Shown here piece after piece: positions 22,360 through 33,479 of a stretch of DNA of 64,000 nt. Below the pieces are notes generated by a model. It made no database searches, was not told the origin of the DNA, and worked only from the letters and a program-made list of their open reading frames with translations. The first letter of the stretch is position 1, and each line of letters opens with the position of its first letter. Source of the DNA: Ophioderma brevispina. Taxonomy: Eukaryota; Echinodermata; Ophiuroidea; Amphilepidida; Ophiodermatidae. The translations under genes and the position numbers were made by a program. The stretch lies in assembly GCA_023653785.1 (NCBI GenBank), contig JAMKCH010012772.1, positions 1 through 64,000 of the forward strand, given 5' to 3'.

Positions 22360-22800
22360 CTATACTGCCATCCAACCCATACCACCCTTCGGGACCAACT
22401 TGCCCAGTACCAACTCGTACATAGCAAATCTCCCCTTATGACTCCCCCCCCCCGTGGGGGGGGGGGGGGGGGGGGGTCCCAGTATGATTGACTCTCCCCA
22501 TTTTGACTTGTCCATATCAACATACTCGCTACCATACAGCTCGCCCTTATAATATTAATATATTTGTCCGATAGCAAAACGATCATTCAATATCAACTAG
22601 CCCGATACCAAATATGGCCAATGTATCCCACGTCGCCCACTAACCAAATCACCTCCGTATCCAATCGTCCCATGCCACTTCACAATGTCACTCGCTCTCT
22701 TATTAACTCGCCAAGAGTCAAAATACCGAATTTTAAAACTCTCCTGTTCAACTCGTCCAATACCAACGGGTTCGCCCATTTATTAACACTTAAACTGCAT
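22360..22800. repeat. Degenerate ~17-bp minisatellite, left-hand array
   Basis: Variants of CCCATACCAACTYGCC recur about every 16-24 bp (for example CCAACCCATACCACCC, ACTTGCCCAGTACCAACTCG, GTCCAATACCAACGGGTTCG). The same word in reverse complement forms the array at 28195-28390. A C10-GT-G21 run (22444-22476) sits inside. Confidence 0.6.
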
Positions 22801-23399
22801 AAGGGGTTTGCACGTCCGTTAGTGGCTAATGGGGGGGGGCTCCTAGGGACCCATTCACTTAATAACCACTTTCCCAAAGGAATTTTAGATGCATCCACCA
22901 CAATGGTAGAAGGATTCAAAGACGAATACGCACCAATTACGAACTCCAAACTGAGAAACATTGTTGATTAAGAAAGTTAAGGGGCAAACATTGATTTTAA
23001 TGTTTGCTTCAAAATTGCGAAAAAAGACAGTAATTCGTTCTTCGTGCATTTCTACGGCACTGCTTCACCTAGACTGTTTATGCTGATTGCTTTAATTGTG
23101 AAGGATGAACTATATTTGAGACACTTTAAGCACAAATGAAATGCATCGTGCCATTTTATATTTTTTTTTTAGGTTTTACTTGTATAATTTACCATAGGTT
23201 CCTACATTAAACACGCTAGACGATTTAATATAAAATCTTATGACAACCACTGGCCTAGCTACTATACTTTCCAAGAATTTTTTGATTAATTATTTAACTT
23301 TTATTTTTTTTATTTCATAAAAATTATGGAAAATCAAAATTCCAAACAGTACACTCTATTAATATTTTTCTATTTATGTATGGTCCACTTCCGATTAGT

Positions 23400-23613
23400 G
23401 CGATAAGGGGGGGGTTTCCTAGGGACCGGCATGCTAATTAACATCAAAAACGACGCAGATGATTTGAAAATTTTTTTGCACCAATGCAGTTCACAAAAGT
23501 TTGGACAAATACAAAAAATTAAACCAAATATCAATTGCAGCGTTAAAAACGCCGGCCGAAAAAAAACCAAAAATGTGGTCCCAGGAAAAACCCCGCCCCC
23601 CCCCTTATGCCGT
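23400..23613. mobile_element. Foldback element F, copy 2 (~214 bp)
   Basis: GCGATAAGGGGGGGGTTTCC and AGGGACC at the left pair with GGTCCCAGG..AACCCCGCCCCCCCCTTAT at the right. GCCGGC, AAATATCAATTGCAG and related words are shared (inverted) with 17785-17935. Confidence 0.7.
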
Positions 23614-24997
23614 TAAGTGTTAACACTCCCATTCGAATCGCCTCTTATATCATTCGCTTAAAATTATAACTTCTTCTCACATTTCAAAACGCCTGCCAAT
23701 CACTGACTCCCCCAGTATTATACCCACCCCGATATAAACTTGGCTCCAATATTCAGTTCACTACCTTCATTCATCATTCCAGCCCACTCTAATTTGTGAA
23801 ATATTCAAATCTCTTCGACATAGCGATACAACATCAGCAACGTTCACTTTGTTACGAAATTGGTTACAAAGTATTTATAGCTACTAATACCTGCTGTTCT
23901 ATGGGGTAGTACAAGACACACACTGTAGACTGAGCTCTTAATAATGTTTTACAAAGAATGTTAGGAACAATGTTCGCATGACAAGCTTTCACTCAACTTA
24001 CTCATATCAACTCGGGGGGGGTCAACTCGTGCCTACCCACTTAACACTGTAGCAAACACTTTAAATTCTATTCATGGAAACGATACTTCATCAATACCAC
24101 TATGGTTAACATAGTTACAAAGCGAGTTTCAACTGTTTATTGGATACTGCTCTGATATTACAGTAAGAAGAATGACCAACTTCACACCAGCACTAGAAGC
24201 GATTAACATGACCAATTTTTTTGTCCAATTATTAGCTCACTCCAGTTTCATCTCCATACCAATCGCCCATCATATTTCCAAGACCCACTTAATTAAAAAA
24301 TATCTTCCATGTAACGATAAAATTAACAACTAAAAATTGTAACAAAAATTGTTCAAACTGCGATAAAAGTTTTAAAGAGACTTCAACGCACGATGTTTAA
24401 CAAATGTGCTACAAAGTGTATATAAGCTGCTGGTTGGCTACTCGATACCCTAAAGTCCCTTTCTGTCTGCGTATAGCAAACATATGAACTCAACCCTATT
24501 AGGGCACTTTTATAAGCAAAGTGGTTTGCTGAAGTCTATTTTCATTGGAAGGGATTATATTTCAACTCTTTTTAATTTATAAAGTGGAATGAATAGGCGA
24601 GGCAATCGGTATGGTTTGAATTAAGCAATCTGACAAGAATTGGGCTAAAGATTTATTTTTTATAATACTATCTCTATTGTATGTACTTAAGTGTAGAGCA
24701 GTTACTTACTGCTGCCATAAGATCCTAACAACAGCAGCTTCGAACCCACGCAACTTTGTAACAAGTTTTGTTACAAAGTGGGTTAAGCTGTCCCTTTTAA
24801 CATTTTTTAAGGCACTTGAAAAAAAATAACAATTTTTGTTTACAAAGGGGGTTGAGCGTACCTTTTAACGTTTTAAAGAAAATACGCACTTTGTAACACT
24901 ACGTTACAAAAGTGGTGGGTTTCGTGAGGTACCATAATCATGTGAAGATATTTAAGTATTTTTAAGATTGTAAATTGGGTAGTTAACAATTAACTGT

Positions 24998-25225
24998 AGA
25001 AGGGGGCCTGCTAAGGGCCATTTTTGGCTTTTCGGTTTCATATATTTAACGCTCTAGCGAAATAATCGGACAAATAAGGTTTATTTTTTTTTTTTGTCAC
25101 TTATGATCCCCCCCTATGTTTTAGTTGCCGGGCTTGTTGCCAAACAAAAAGAAAAAAATCCTCAAGCTTCGTTTTTTCGTTAAATTAGTAATGGGCCTAA
25201 GAGACCCCCTCGAATGTGCCCGTGC
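24998..25225. mobile_element. Foldback element F, copy 3
   Basis: GGGGGCCTGCTAAGGGCCAT at the left and ATGGGCCTAAGAGACCCCCT at the right are inverted repeats around an AT-rich core with CGGTTTCATATATTTAACGC. Confidence 0.65.
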
Positions 25226-25691
25226 CAAAAATGAAAAAAAAAATTATAGAGTTACGCGTGATTCTGATTTTCATAATGCATATACCTAGTTACAATAACG
25301 AAATTTAATACCAAACAAACAAAAAATCTTTGTGAAAGTATAGCATTATATTTTAATATTCATCAGTAGCGCAGTTCCTTGAGAAACATACTGGTAAATT
25401 ACATGTTACAGAAACATGTAACCTAAAATATCGTGAAATGGTCAAGATATTATTTAAACTACATCTTTTTTTCTATTTTGTTAGTGTGTTCAAGTTTTCC
25501 CTTACTGGCCATAGACAGCAGAACGCTTTAAACGCGACTTTTGTAACAATTTTGTTAACATAGTGTGTTAAAGATGCTTAACCCCTTTGTAACAATGTTG
25601 TTTTACAAATTGGGTTGCTGAGGGTCATCGCCGTGGGAAATTTTAAAGTACTTTTAATTTGTAAAATTTTGCCTTGAGTTAACCTGAACTG

Positions 25692-25925
25692 CAATAAGGG
25701 GTCCCTGCAAGGGGGTCCCATTTGTTTTTTTTTTTTTTTTGTTTTTTTTTCTTCGGTCCGTGTTTTTAAACGGCTGCATACGCTTCGAATGTATGAATGT
25801 TTCCTAAATACAAGCGCAACTGTTACAATAACAAAACAATATAATTAAAAAAAAAACATTTTTAATTTTGCAGCTTTAAATTACGGCAACGGCCCGAAGC
25901 ACAAATGGGCCCTTAGGAGACCCCT
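25692..25925. mobile_element. Foldback element F, copy 4
   Basis: AATAAGGGGTCCCTGCAAGG-GGGTCCCATTTG pairs with CAAATGGGCCCTTAGGAGAC-CCCTTAT. The core contains a long T-run and is non-coding. Confidence 0.65.
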
Positions 25926-26839
25926 TATAAATGGTAAGGTTTTTTAATTCAGCGCACCTATCAATTCTAAAATACCTTGAAAATCTTCCCATGACGAATA
26001 TGCTTAATTCTTCACCAACCCATTTGTTTGTGATTTTTTTTACAAAGTGCGCTAAGCAAATTATTAAATGGGACAACTTCAACCAACGTGGTAACCAATT
26101 GTTACAAAGTGCGTTAACTGCTGCTGCTCTTTATGTCAGTAAAACTATAACTCAACACACTACAGTAAACACACCCATAGAGAAATCTATAAAATCGATA
26201 TAAATTAAACATTTTTGAATACCTCCAAGGACCCAATAAACATGATTTCACAACCAACTTTTGTAACAAAATTCCCAATACAGTGGTTTGAGATCATACT
26301 GCTGCTCTATATCACGGCGTAGGGGAGAAGCATACACAATATCACAATTCGCTCCATTACCAACTCGAGCCCCAGTTCTTATCGAAGCCATTTCGACCCA
26401 CTTCATATCGAAAACCCCTACATTAGTTTTCCAGACCACTGAAGCAACCCACTATGTAACAAAGTTTTTACAAAGTGCGTTAAGCTGCTACTCTGCTCTA
26501 TATGGCAGTCAGGATAACTTCCATGCTAATACTAAAAAACGACGCGCGGCAGCAAATGCCTGACGAGATATAATCATGTGGGGGTTTTTTGGGCGAGGGA
26601 ACGTAGGCAGCCCCGGCGGCGATACCGGGCCTCAGCGGGATGTGGTGGTATGGGGAGGTGGGTAGGAGGAACGGGGGGGGGGGTGAAGCGGGGGGTGGGT
26701 CAGATGGGGAGCCGTCTTGGCCTTTGTGTGCGGTGTGTGGTTGTGGGCTATTTGGGCTGGCTGTTTTTGCATTGTTGTTTGGTTAGTTTTTTTTTTCTGT
26801 GTTTTTTTCCTATCTTTCTCTTCTTTTTTTGCCGCAATC

Positions 26840-26965
26840 ACAAAACAACTAAAAGAATAACAACAAAAAAATACTATTTATTGCAACGTTTTAAATACGT
26901 CGAACTGAAACGCCAAAAAATGGCCACTAAACAGGCCCCTTTACCACCCCCCCCCTTAAGTGTTA
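26840..26965. repeat. Foldback element F, half copy
   Basis: ATGGCCACTAAACAGGCCCC, then TTACCACCCCCCCCCTTAAG and TGTTAACC, is one F terminus in the inverted sense; the partner end was not found. Upstream, 26578-26720 is very G-rich. Confidence 0.5.
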
Positions 26966-27565
26966 ACCAAAGACTTTTAATATACCTTCCCATGACCGAC
27001 ACACTCTCAGCTTCAAACCACTTTGTAACAAATTGTTTACAAGTGCTTTATTTTTTTAGAAAGGGCCAACTTCAACCACTTTTTTAACAATTCAGTTACA
27101 ATTTGCGTTAAAATTTGTTAGTGTGTGAGTTATCCCCTACCTGCCATATGCTCTTCTCCATTGTGTTTACCTTCCTTGCAGTTACGGTCCTTTCCCCCTA
27201 TTCAATGTGGCACCAGGTCCAATCCAATAGGCCTAGGGACCTGTCACGCTACGGTTCTGTGCTTACCGCAAGGCCATTAGAAACTCACCGCGTTGCGAGG
27301 AAAGTGTACTCACTGATTTTTTCTTTTTTCTTGTCGTAGAAGCTTGCTCTAATTGTGAATATAATTAATATCATCAATAACATTGTGAATTTTAAATTAG
27401 ATAGAACATTCAGAAAATCCGAACATGGTTTAATTATAAATGAAGCGATATTTTGGTAGGGTTATAATCTAACAATGCTATGCAAAAATCACCAGTTGTT
27501 GCTGTTCAGATTCAAAAGGGCCCCATGGACAAACGGTTAGACCTCAAACTCTTCGTGAGAACGAA

Positions 27566-27796
27566 TTACAACCAAATAATCTTATTTTCTATAAGGGGGT
27601 GTAACTTGGTTGACATATGTACTGAAAATATTCCGAAACGACCGATTTCTACCAGGCTTCCAACATGTGTAAAAACAAGGCCATACTCGCCAATGTTTAG
27701 GGCATGTGCAGCACAGTGTGTGGCGGTAATATCCTCATCCAATAGAATGTTTTGATCTACAGTGAGTTGGATGGTGCCCTGTGAAGTTGGAATCAT
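27566..27796 (-). CDS. Unrecognised open frame, possible exon
   Basis: Minus-strand residues GTIQLTVDQNILLDED, ITATHCAAHALNIGEYGLVF and THVGSLVEIG look protein-like, and a TTCCAACTTCACAG acceptor precedes GGCACC at about 27783. No family was recognised and the donor is unclear. It lies in a repeat-dense region, so it could equally be an element fossil. Confidence 0.2.
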   Translation of the reverse strand: MIPTSQGTIQLTVDQNILLDEDITATHCAAHALNIGEYGLVFTHVGSLVEIGRFGIFSVHMSTKLHPLIENKIIWL

Positions 27797-28194
27797 TTAC
27801 ATACGATCAACTTATGAATGGATTCAGGTCACACATGATTTCGGTTGGCATCAGGGGCAAAGGATCGATGGGGGCCCGTTTACAGAGTGGACACTAACTG
27901 CACTATGATTACTGTACAGGAAAATGAGTATTTTACTGCCATATAGAGCAGCAGCACTTACGACGCATTTGGTATCACTTGTCTTACAAATGGGTTGACG
28001 ATGTCCCTAAAAAATAAACGCACTTTTGTTGTTTATGTGTTGTTTGTTTCATTTTGGTGGTTTTTAACACAATTTTGTGTACAAAGTGGGTTGTTTGGGG
28101 ATCGCCAGTGTAAGATATTTGAAGTATGATTTAATTGTAAAGTAATACTTGGCATAGTTGGTATCGTGCTAGTTTATAGGGCGAAATTAATAAT

Positions 28195-28390
28195 GGGGGT
28201 GAGTTGAAATGGTGGCAAGTCGATATGAGGTGAGTTAATATTGGGGCAAGTTGTTAATGGGGGTGGAGTTGGTATGGGAGCGAGTGTGATATGGGATGAT
28301 TTAACTACAATGTAACTAATTCGTAGTGGGCTTTTGCTAATGGACGAGTTGGTATTCAGGCAGTTGATTCGGGGGCGAGAGGGGTCTTTG
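28195..28390. repeat. Degenerate ~17-bp minisatellite, right-hand array
   Basis: GAGTTGAAATGGTGGCAAGT, GAGTTAATATTGGGGC, AAGTTGTTAATGGGGG and GGAGTTGGTATGGGAGC follow one another about every 16-17 bp. This is the reverse complement of the array at 22360-22800. Confidence 0.7.
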
Positions 28391-28659
28391 CCGATTTCAT
28401 CAAAATAATTTTTTTTAGCAAAGTGCGTCGAAGTGTCCCTGTTTTGGTATTTGTCAAAAGAGCTTAACGAAGTTTGTAACATTTCGTAGGGGAGTACTGA
28501 TTTTTTAAGGAAAGGGAAAATCTTTGACAATTTCATTACTTTTATTTTGTTATAAAGTTGCGATTTGAAGTGTTTTCCCTTTTTGTTCTGGCCCAATTGG
28601 GACTAACGCAGTTCGTACAATTTTGTTACAAAGTGCGTTTTTGTTACGAAGTGTGTGCC

Positions 28660-29195
28660 ACCACCCCTACATAGTAAACTTAAGTGTCTGTCAATACTAC
28701 CTACAAGGTCGAGCTACGCCCGATACCCAATTACACACGGCAGTCCTGCTCTCGGTTTCGCTCTTTTTGTTGGTTTAACAAAGAAGTTGTTCCACCAATC
28801 TTGGAATAAAAACACGAGAACCTTCATGGAACCAAACTGGAAGAATGATACCACAAATACTACTGCCAGTTAAACAACGCCCATTTTCCTATCCACACAT
28901 CTGTAATCCATCAACAACACGCTGTCCATTGCTGTTTTATGAAAGGGCAATCAATGTTATATTTCTATATTTCTCCCAGTTTAATACAAATACTCAAAAT
29001 AATAATTAACATAGTTTTATATTGCGCTCTACAACGCAAAACGGCCGCCTTCCAGGCATAGTCAAATAGTAAGAAAATCTTAAAAAAACAAATGCAAACA
29101 TGTAAACATAACATCTACCAAATATTAAACATCAGAATAGTCATTTTTATTAGAAGAGAAGATAAACGTATGTTGCAATGCGTTTTTTCTGCTTA
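28660..29195. other. No gene recognised
   Basis: AT-rich sequence. The open frame at 28655-28873 has no recognised motif. Confidence 0.4.
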
Positions 29196-29200
29196 ATAAC

Positions 29201-29356
29201 AAGACCCGTAGGTAAGTGCACTTACTTGGTCTTTGCAATTACATTTTTGACCCTTTTCAGTGCAAGACACCGTAAGTGCTGCGCTTACGTTTGTCTGCAG
29301 TAAACATTTTTTTAACTTTCAGTGTCAGACTAACGTAGGTGGCCTTACGTTGGTCT
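29201..29356. repeat. Three tandem ~62-bp units, each with a hairpin
   Basis: AGACCCGTAGGTAAGTGCAC-TTACTTGGTCT (29202-29232), AGACACCGTAAGTGCTGCGC-TTACGTTTGTCT (29265-29296) and AGACTAACGTAGGTGGCCTT-ACGTTGGTCT (29327-29356) are each self-complementary. Two T-rich spacers (ACATTTTTGACCCTTTTCAG and AACATTTTTTTAACTTTCAG) separate them. Confidence 0.75.
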
Positions 29357-29848
29357 TTGTCTAACATCTTGGCCCCTTTTTTCCCGCGATAGGTCGTTTC
29401 GTTCTCCCGAAAATAAAGACATTACTCCGAAAGGTTTTATCCCCGATCGATCATCATTCTATTTCTCCGAAAGGGCATGCTCCGAAGATTTTTTATTCCG
29501 AAAGGTCTTTATTCCGAAAATGAAATCAGGAGGTCATAAATCCGAAATATATTTGATACCGAAGTTTTTACTTACTTACCGAAAGGTCATTATGTGCCGA
29601 AGGTGGTCTTTTCTCCGAATTTTCGTAATATCGACCTTTCGGACAAAAACCTTTCGGATAAAAACCCTATTACTTTTTATTTCACAGGATATTACTACTC
29701 CGAAAGGGTCATTACTTGCGCGAAAGGCCTTACCCAAGTCTTTTCTTCCTCTCTGTGCTCGCGAATTGTTCGGAATATTCGACCTTTCGGAGGTTAAAAA
29801 CACAAACCCCCCCCCTATTTTTTTTTAGTTGAAGAATTTTATCGGGGT

Positions 29849-30000
29849 CATTTACCCTGTTAAATCACTAGGGCTAAATAATGTTAGGTTTGGATGTTAC
29901 GCGCGAAGACGTACCCTATTTTGGTCAACCATATTTAATTTACATATTTCAAATCACGTTTTTAGGTCTCACATTAAAACGGCTTGAATATCGGCAGGGC
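29849..30000 (+). repeat. Dispersed repeat D, copy 2
   Basis: Aligns with 17551-17745 through TCATTTACCCTGT, AGGGCTAAATAATGTTAGG, TTTTGGTCAACCAT and CACGTTTTTAGGTCTCACAT. Confidence 0.65.
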
Positions 30001-30100
30001 CAAAAAAAACTCCAACAGATTGGGGTTTTGGGGTGAATGTCAATCTATCAAGATTGAAACGTTATACACATAATCGTGTTATCCACCCTTTAACTTTTAA

Positions 30101-30466
30101 AGACAACTATCAGTGCGTTGCTAAATAAGCAAACCGAAAAAATCACAAAAATCAGATTTTTTGCATGTAGTCAACAAGTACAACATATCCTAAACATACC
30201 TGCAAAATGATAAGACCAAGAAGCAACATATTAAGGACAGGATCGGAGATTTAGTCATTAATGTCCGAAACGGACACTTATACAACACGTAATTAATGGA
30301 GAATCGTATCTTGGAACACTGAACGTTGGCGTTTCTCTCCTGTCTTCCTTTTCTGTCAATAATCCTACAGCTGGAAAAGGTAACTTAGAGAATTCTACAT
30401 ACTTACTTCATTTGTAAAGCTATCCTGCAAATTTCAAATATTTTTTCAAATCACTGATAGTGTCTT
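30101..30466 (+). mobile_element. 366-bp TTAA MITE, family E copy 1
   Basis: Left AGACAACTATCAGTG and right CACTGATAGTGTCTT are inverted repeats, with TTAA outside both (30097-30100, 30467-30470). The interior includes AATCAGATTTTTTGCATG and GGAGAATCGTATCTTGGAAC, shared with the copies at 54815, 61509 and 62004. Confidence 0.8.
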
Positions 30467-30869
30467 TTAAATTATGTCATAAAAATTCTGAAAAACCGTA
30501 AATGAACCTTTTAGGAGAAAAATCTTATGAAATAAAAAAAAAGGTTGTGTTACTCCGAAAGGACTTTTATAATGTCCGAAAGGTTCGATACTATCGAAAA
30601 TATCGGAAGAAACGACCTTTCAGGAGTAATACCCTATCTGAATAAAAACCTTTCGGAGCAATGACCCTTTTTTAGATATCGGGAAAATGAGACCTTTCGG
30701 CCAATTGCCGTTCGGATTTAATTACCCATCGGGAGATAGACGTTCGGAGTAAATGCCTTTCGGAGTAAATACCTTTCGGAATAAAGACCTTCCGGAGTAA
30801 TAACCTTTCGGACAAAACCGTTCGCGGACAAATACACGTCGAACATCGACCTGGCAACCCGAAATTTTC

Positions 30870-32240
30870 GAAACCCCTAAACACGTATCAGCAGCGCAAT
30901 TAGCTACCCGAAACAAGTACTTGATGTAATTTGCGCCCCTAAACAACTATCAGCAGCGCAATTTTTTTCTACCCTAAACAAGTAGTTGTCTTTCGTCTTT
31001 CTCTGTTCTGGTTGCTTTTCTTCTTTTCTTCCCTACCCTCGCAAGGCATGTGTGATTCTATATTGCCCTTTAAACGTAAAAACCCAAAACCCTATTTTTT
31101 GGGACCCCAGAGAGGCTTTTCTGAGCTTGGTGTAATTCAGAAAATATCTGGGAAAGGGAGGAGAGGGAGCCGCCATCGTCTCTCTTCTCTCTCGCGAGAA
31201 CGCGAAAACCCCAATACCAAAGCAATGTTTTGCTTTCCGAAATACATTGTTCTCATTGGCAAATTTGATTAAAAACTATTTGATATTTGTAATATGGTTA
31301 ACTTTAAAATGCATATAGACCAAGTATCGACGGTATAAACATTAAAATATAGTGCATGCATGAAGATTTTATTGAACTAATCATAAAATTAAGTGTATCA
31401 TGGAGAGTTCGTAAGCGGGGGGGCACCAGCACATTGGGTCGCGGAAACCTTGAGGTCTTTAGTTTTTAATACATTTCTATGGTGTCTAAATGATATCCGG
31501 GAGAATTCGCATTTAGAGAACTTTATTTTCGGCACTTATATCCGCATTTTGCAGGGCAGCGATAAATCGGCATTTTCCCTGAAATTGCCGAAATCATTAT
31601 GCCCCAATTATGTCGCCCCCAAAAAAAAAGTTATGTTTACTAAAATTATAAACTAGAATTGACTGACCTTTAAATAAATTGTGAGTTTTTAATTGCTAAA
31701 ACATTGTCCGTTTTATGGTAACGTGATATAGAACTATTTTGGTATAGCGACATTATCAGGCATCACTAAAGGAGTCTCATTTAACCATATGGTGTTGCCT
31801 GTAACTAAAAATCATGTGTATGGGTTCTTTACCGCGCGTAGCGCTAAAATTTTGAATTTAGGGATTTGAAAGCACCGGTTTGAAGGCAAGTAAAGACATT
31901 CGGAACACTTTTTAATTTCTTTTTTTAATGCTGAAATGAATATGGACCCTAATGCGTACGTCCTCATTAAAAATATAACCTTGTGCTTGATTGGGGTGAT
32001 TTGTAGCCCTTTTCCACGTTTCGTACGTAACGGGTGGCCGATCCTGAAAAACACCCTTATTTACGTGGATTCTTTGACACTGAGGATACCCCCTTGTCTA
32101 TGAAGCTTATCCCCCCGGGTATAATGTTTTCATCTAAAAGTGTTTTAATTCTACAGGGCTCAGGCACGATTTTCACGTGCTAAATACCTTGCTGCTGAGG
32201 TTTTTCGATAAAAATAGGCGAAAAACTCATACTCAGGTAG
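30870..32240. other. No gene recognised
   Basis: Two ACCCTAAACAAGTA/CCTAAACAACTATCAGCAG words recur at 30875-30985. The open frame at 31393-31656 is of ordinary composition but unrecognised. Nothing else supported. Confidence 0.4.
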
Positions 32241-32249
32241 CCATGGTCC

Positions 32250-33470
32250 ACCTTATGGCCTGACCGAAAAATTGAGTATGGACACAATTTTCTGCTGAAA
32301 TGATAGAAAGGGTGTGTAGAATAGGAATCTGCGGTGCCACCTGGGTCCAAATCCTTGGACATTTTGAGAAATCCAAGATGGCGTCGCCATAAATGATAAT
32401 TATCTATTCAACCTTATATTATCAACTATGGAGTTAATAATATACTATAGGACCCAATGAACAATGCATGGCACTTTGTAACCTTGAGTCATACTCCAAT
32501 TCAAAGGAAGCCAATCTAATCAATTTAAAATATGCCATATAACAGCAAATACCTGCGATTAAAAAAAACATGAAGTACTTAGATTATGTTGTAACACAAT
32601 AAATGTATTCCTGATACATTTAAAGTTGTACATGACGTCAATCAATATTGGCATCCAAAAACGGGATTCTTCAAAAAAAATACTTGACACAAATGTCTAA
32701 ATATTATCCTACCTTCAAGTCTAAATTATTGTGTCAATGAAACAATTTATCAATGTACCTATGATCATAACCAAGTGAAACCAAGTAATCCGGATATAAT
32801 AAATTGTGTCAAATTATAAATTGAGTGCATATATGTGAAAAATGTAATTCCTATGGTATGTTTTGACCACTTTGCACCATTAAGTTTTATTTCGATTTTG
32901 GCGCATTTAAATGAAATGAAATGTATGTTGTACATTGGTTAGGATCAAAGGTCCATTTCCTAATGTACCCATTTAGACAACATTGGATTTCGGTTTGAAG
33001 GCTGTAATACTTTAAATTTTGCCACACGTATTGTTTTGAAGATGTTCTCGTTTTGGCTGCCATATTGTTTGACGTCATGTTTGCAATTTTAAAAGTATCA
33101 GAATACATTTAATTGTGTCGGCACATAACCTAAGTACTTCTCGTCTATTTTTATCGCAGGTATTTTGCTGTTATATTGGCATATTTTTTAAAATTAATTG
33201 GATTTGGCTTCCATTTTGAATTGAGTATGACTTAATGTTACAAGTGCCATACCCTTGTTCACTGGATCCTATATTATATCTAGTAACTCCATAGTTTGAT
33301 AATATAGGGTTGAAAGATACTTATCATTAATGGCGACGCCCTCTTGGATTTCTCAAAATGCTCAAGGATGGGATGCCCAGGTGGCACCAAGCAGATTCTT
33401 ATTCTACAACCCTAATCTATCATTTTCAGCAAAAAATGTGTCCTACTCAACGTACGGTCACATAAGAGTC
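32250..33470. mobile_element. ~1.2-kb foldback with ~540-bp arms
   Basis: The left arm (32250-32790) and right arm (32925-33470) are reverse complements with modest divergence. Shared blocks are CCACCTGGG, CATTTTGAGAAATCCAAGA, GGCGTCGCCAT-AATGATAA, TATATTATCAA-CTATGGAGTTA, AGTCATACTC, TATAACAGCAAATACCTGCG and TACATTTAA. The centre is only about 130 bp. Frames in the arms are not conserved genes. Confidence 0.85.
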
Positions 33471-33479
33471 TACTGACCC

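Larger units (their letters stand above)
22800..28195. repeat. Cluster of interspersed palindromic repeats
   Basis: A palindromic word near AACGCACTTTGTAACAAA/TTTGTTACAAAGTGCGTT recurs, whole or half, at about 24390, 24745, 24890, 25530, 25580, 26045, 26100, 26465, 27020, 27090, 28075 and 28605 (the last just outside), often followed by AAGCTGCTGCTCT-like text. Between them lie 215-240-bp foldback elements F and pieces of the CCAACTCGCCC minisatellite. No gene is supported here apart from one weak candidate at 27566-27796. Confidence 0.6.
29384..30860. mobile_element. CCGAAAGG foldback element, copy 1, with internal insertions
   Basis: The left half repeats CCGAAAGGTCATTA-like words every 15-30 bp. 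The right half (30545-30860) carries the opposite strand, CCTTTCGGAGTAAATAC-like words. Landmarks in order (CCCGAAAATAAAGA-CATTAC, ATCGATC, TTATTCCGAAA-TGAAAT, ATCGACCTTTCGGA-AAAAAC, TGACCCTTTTTTAGAT) match 41480-42690 in the same orientation. Between the halves lie repeat D (29849-30000) and a TTAA MITE (30101-30466), both absent from copy 2 and so inserted later. Confidence 0.8.

Noticed and set aside
26578..27087. 169-codon open frame
   Set aside because: It spans a G-rich tract, a T-rich tract and half of a foldback F element; there is no coherent protein character.
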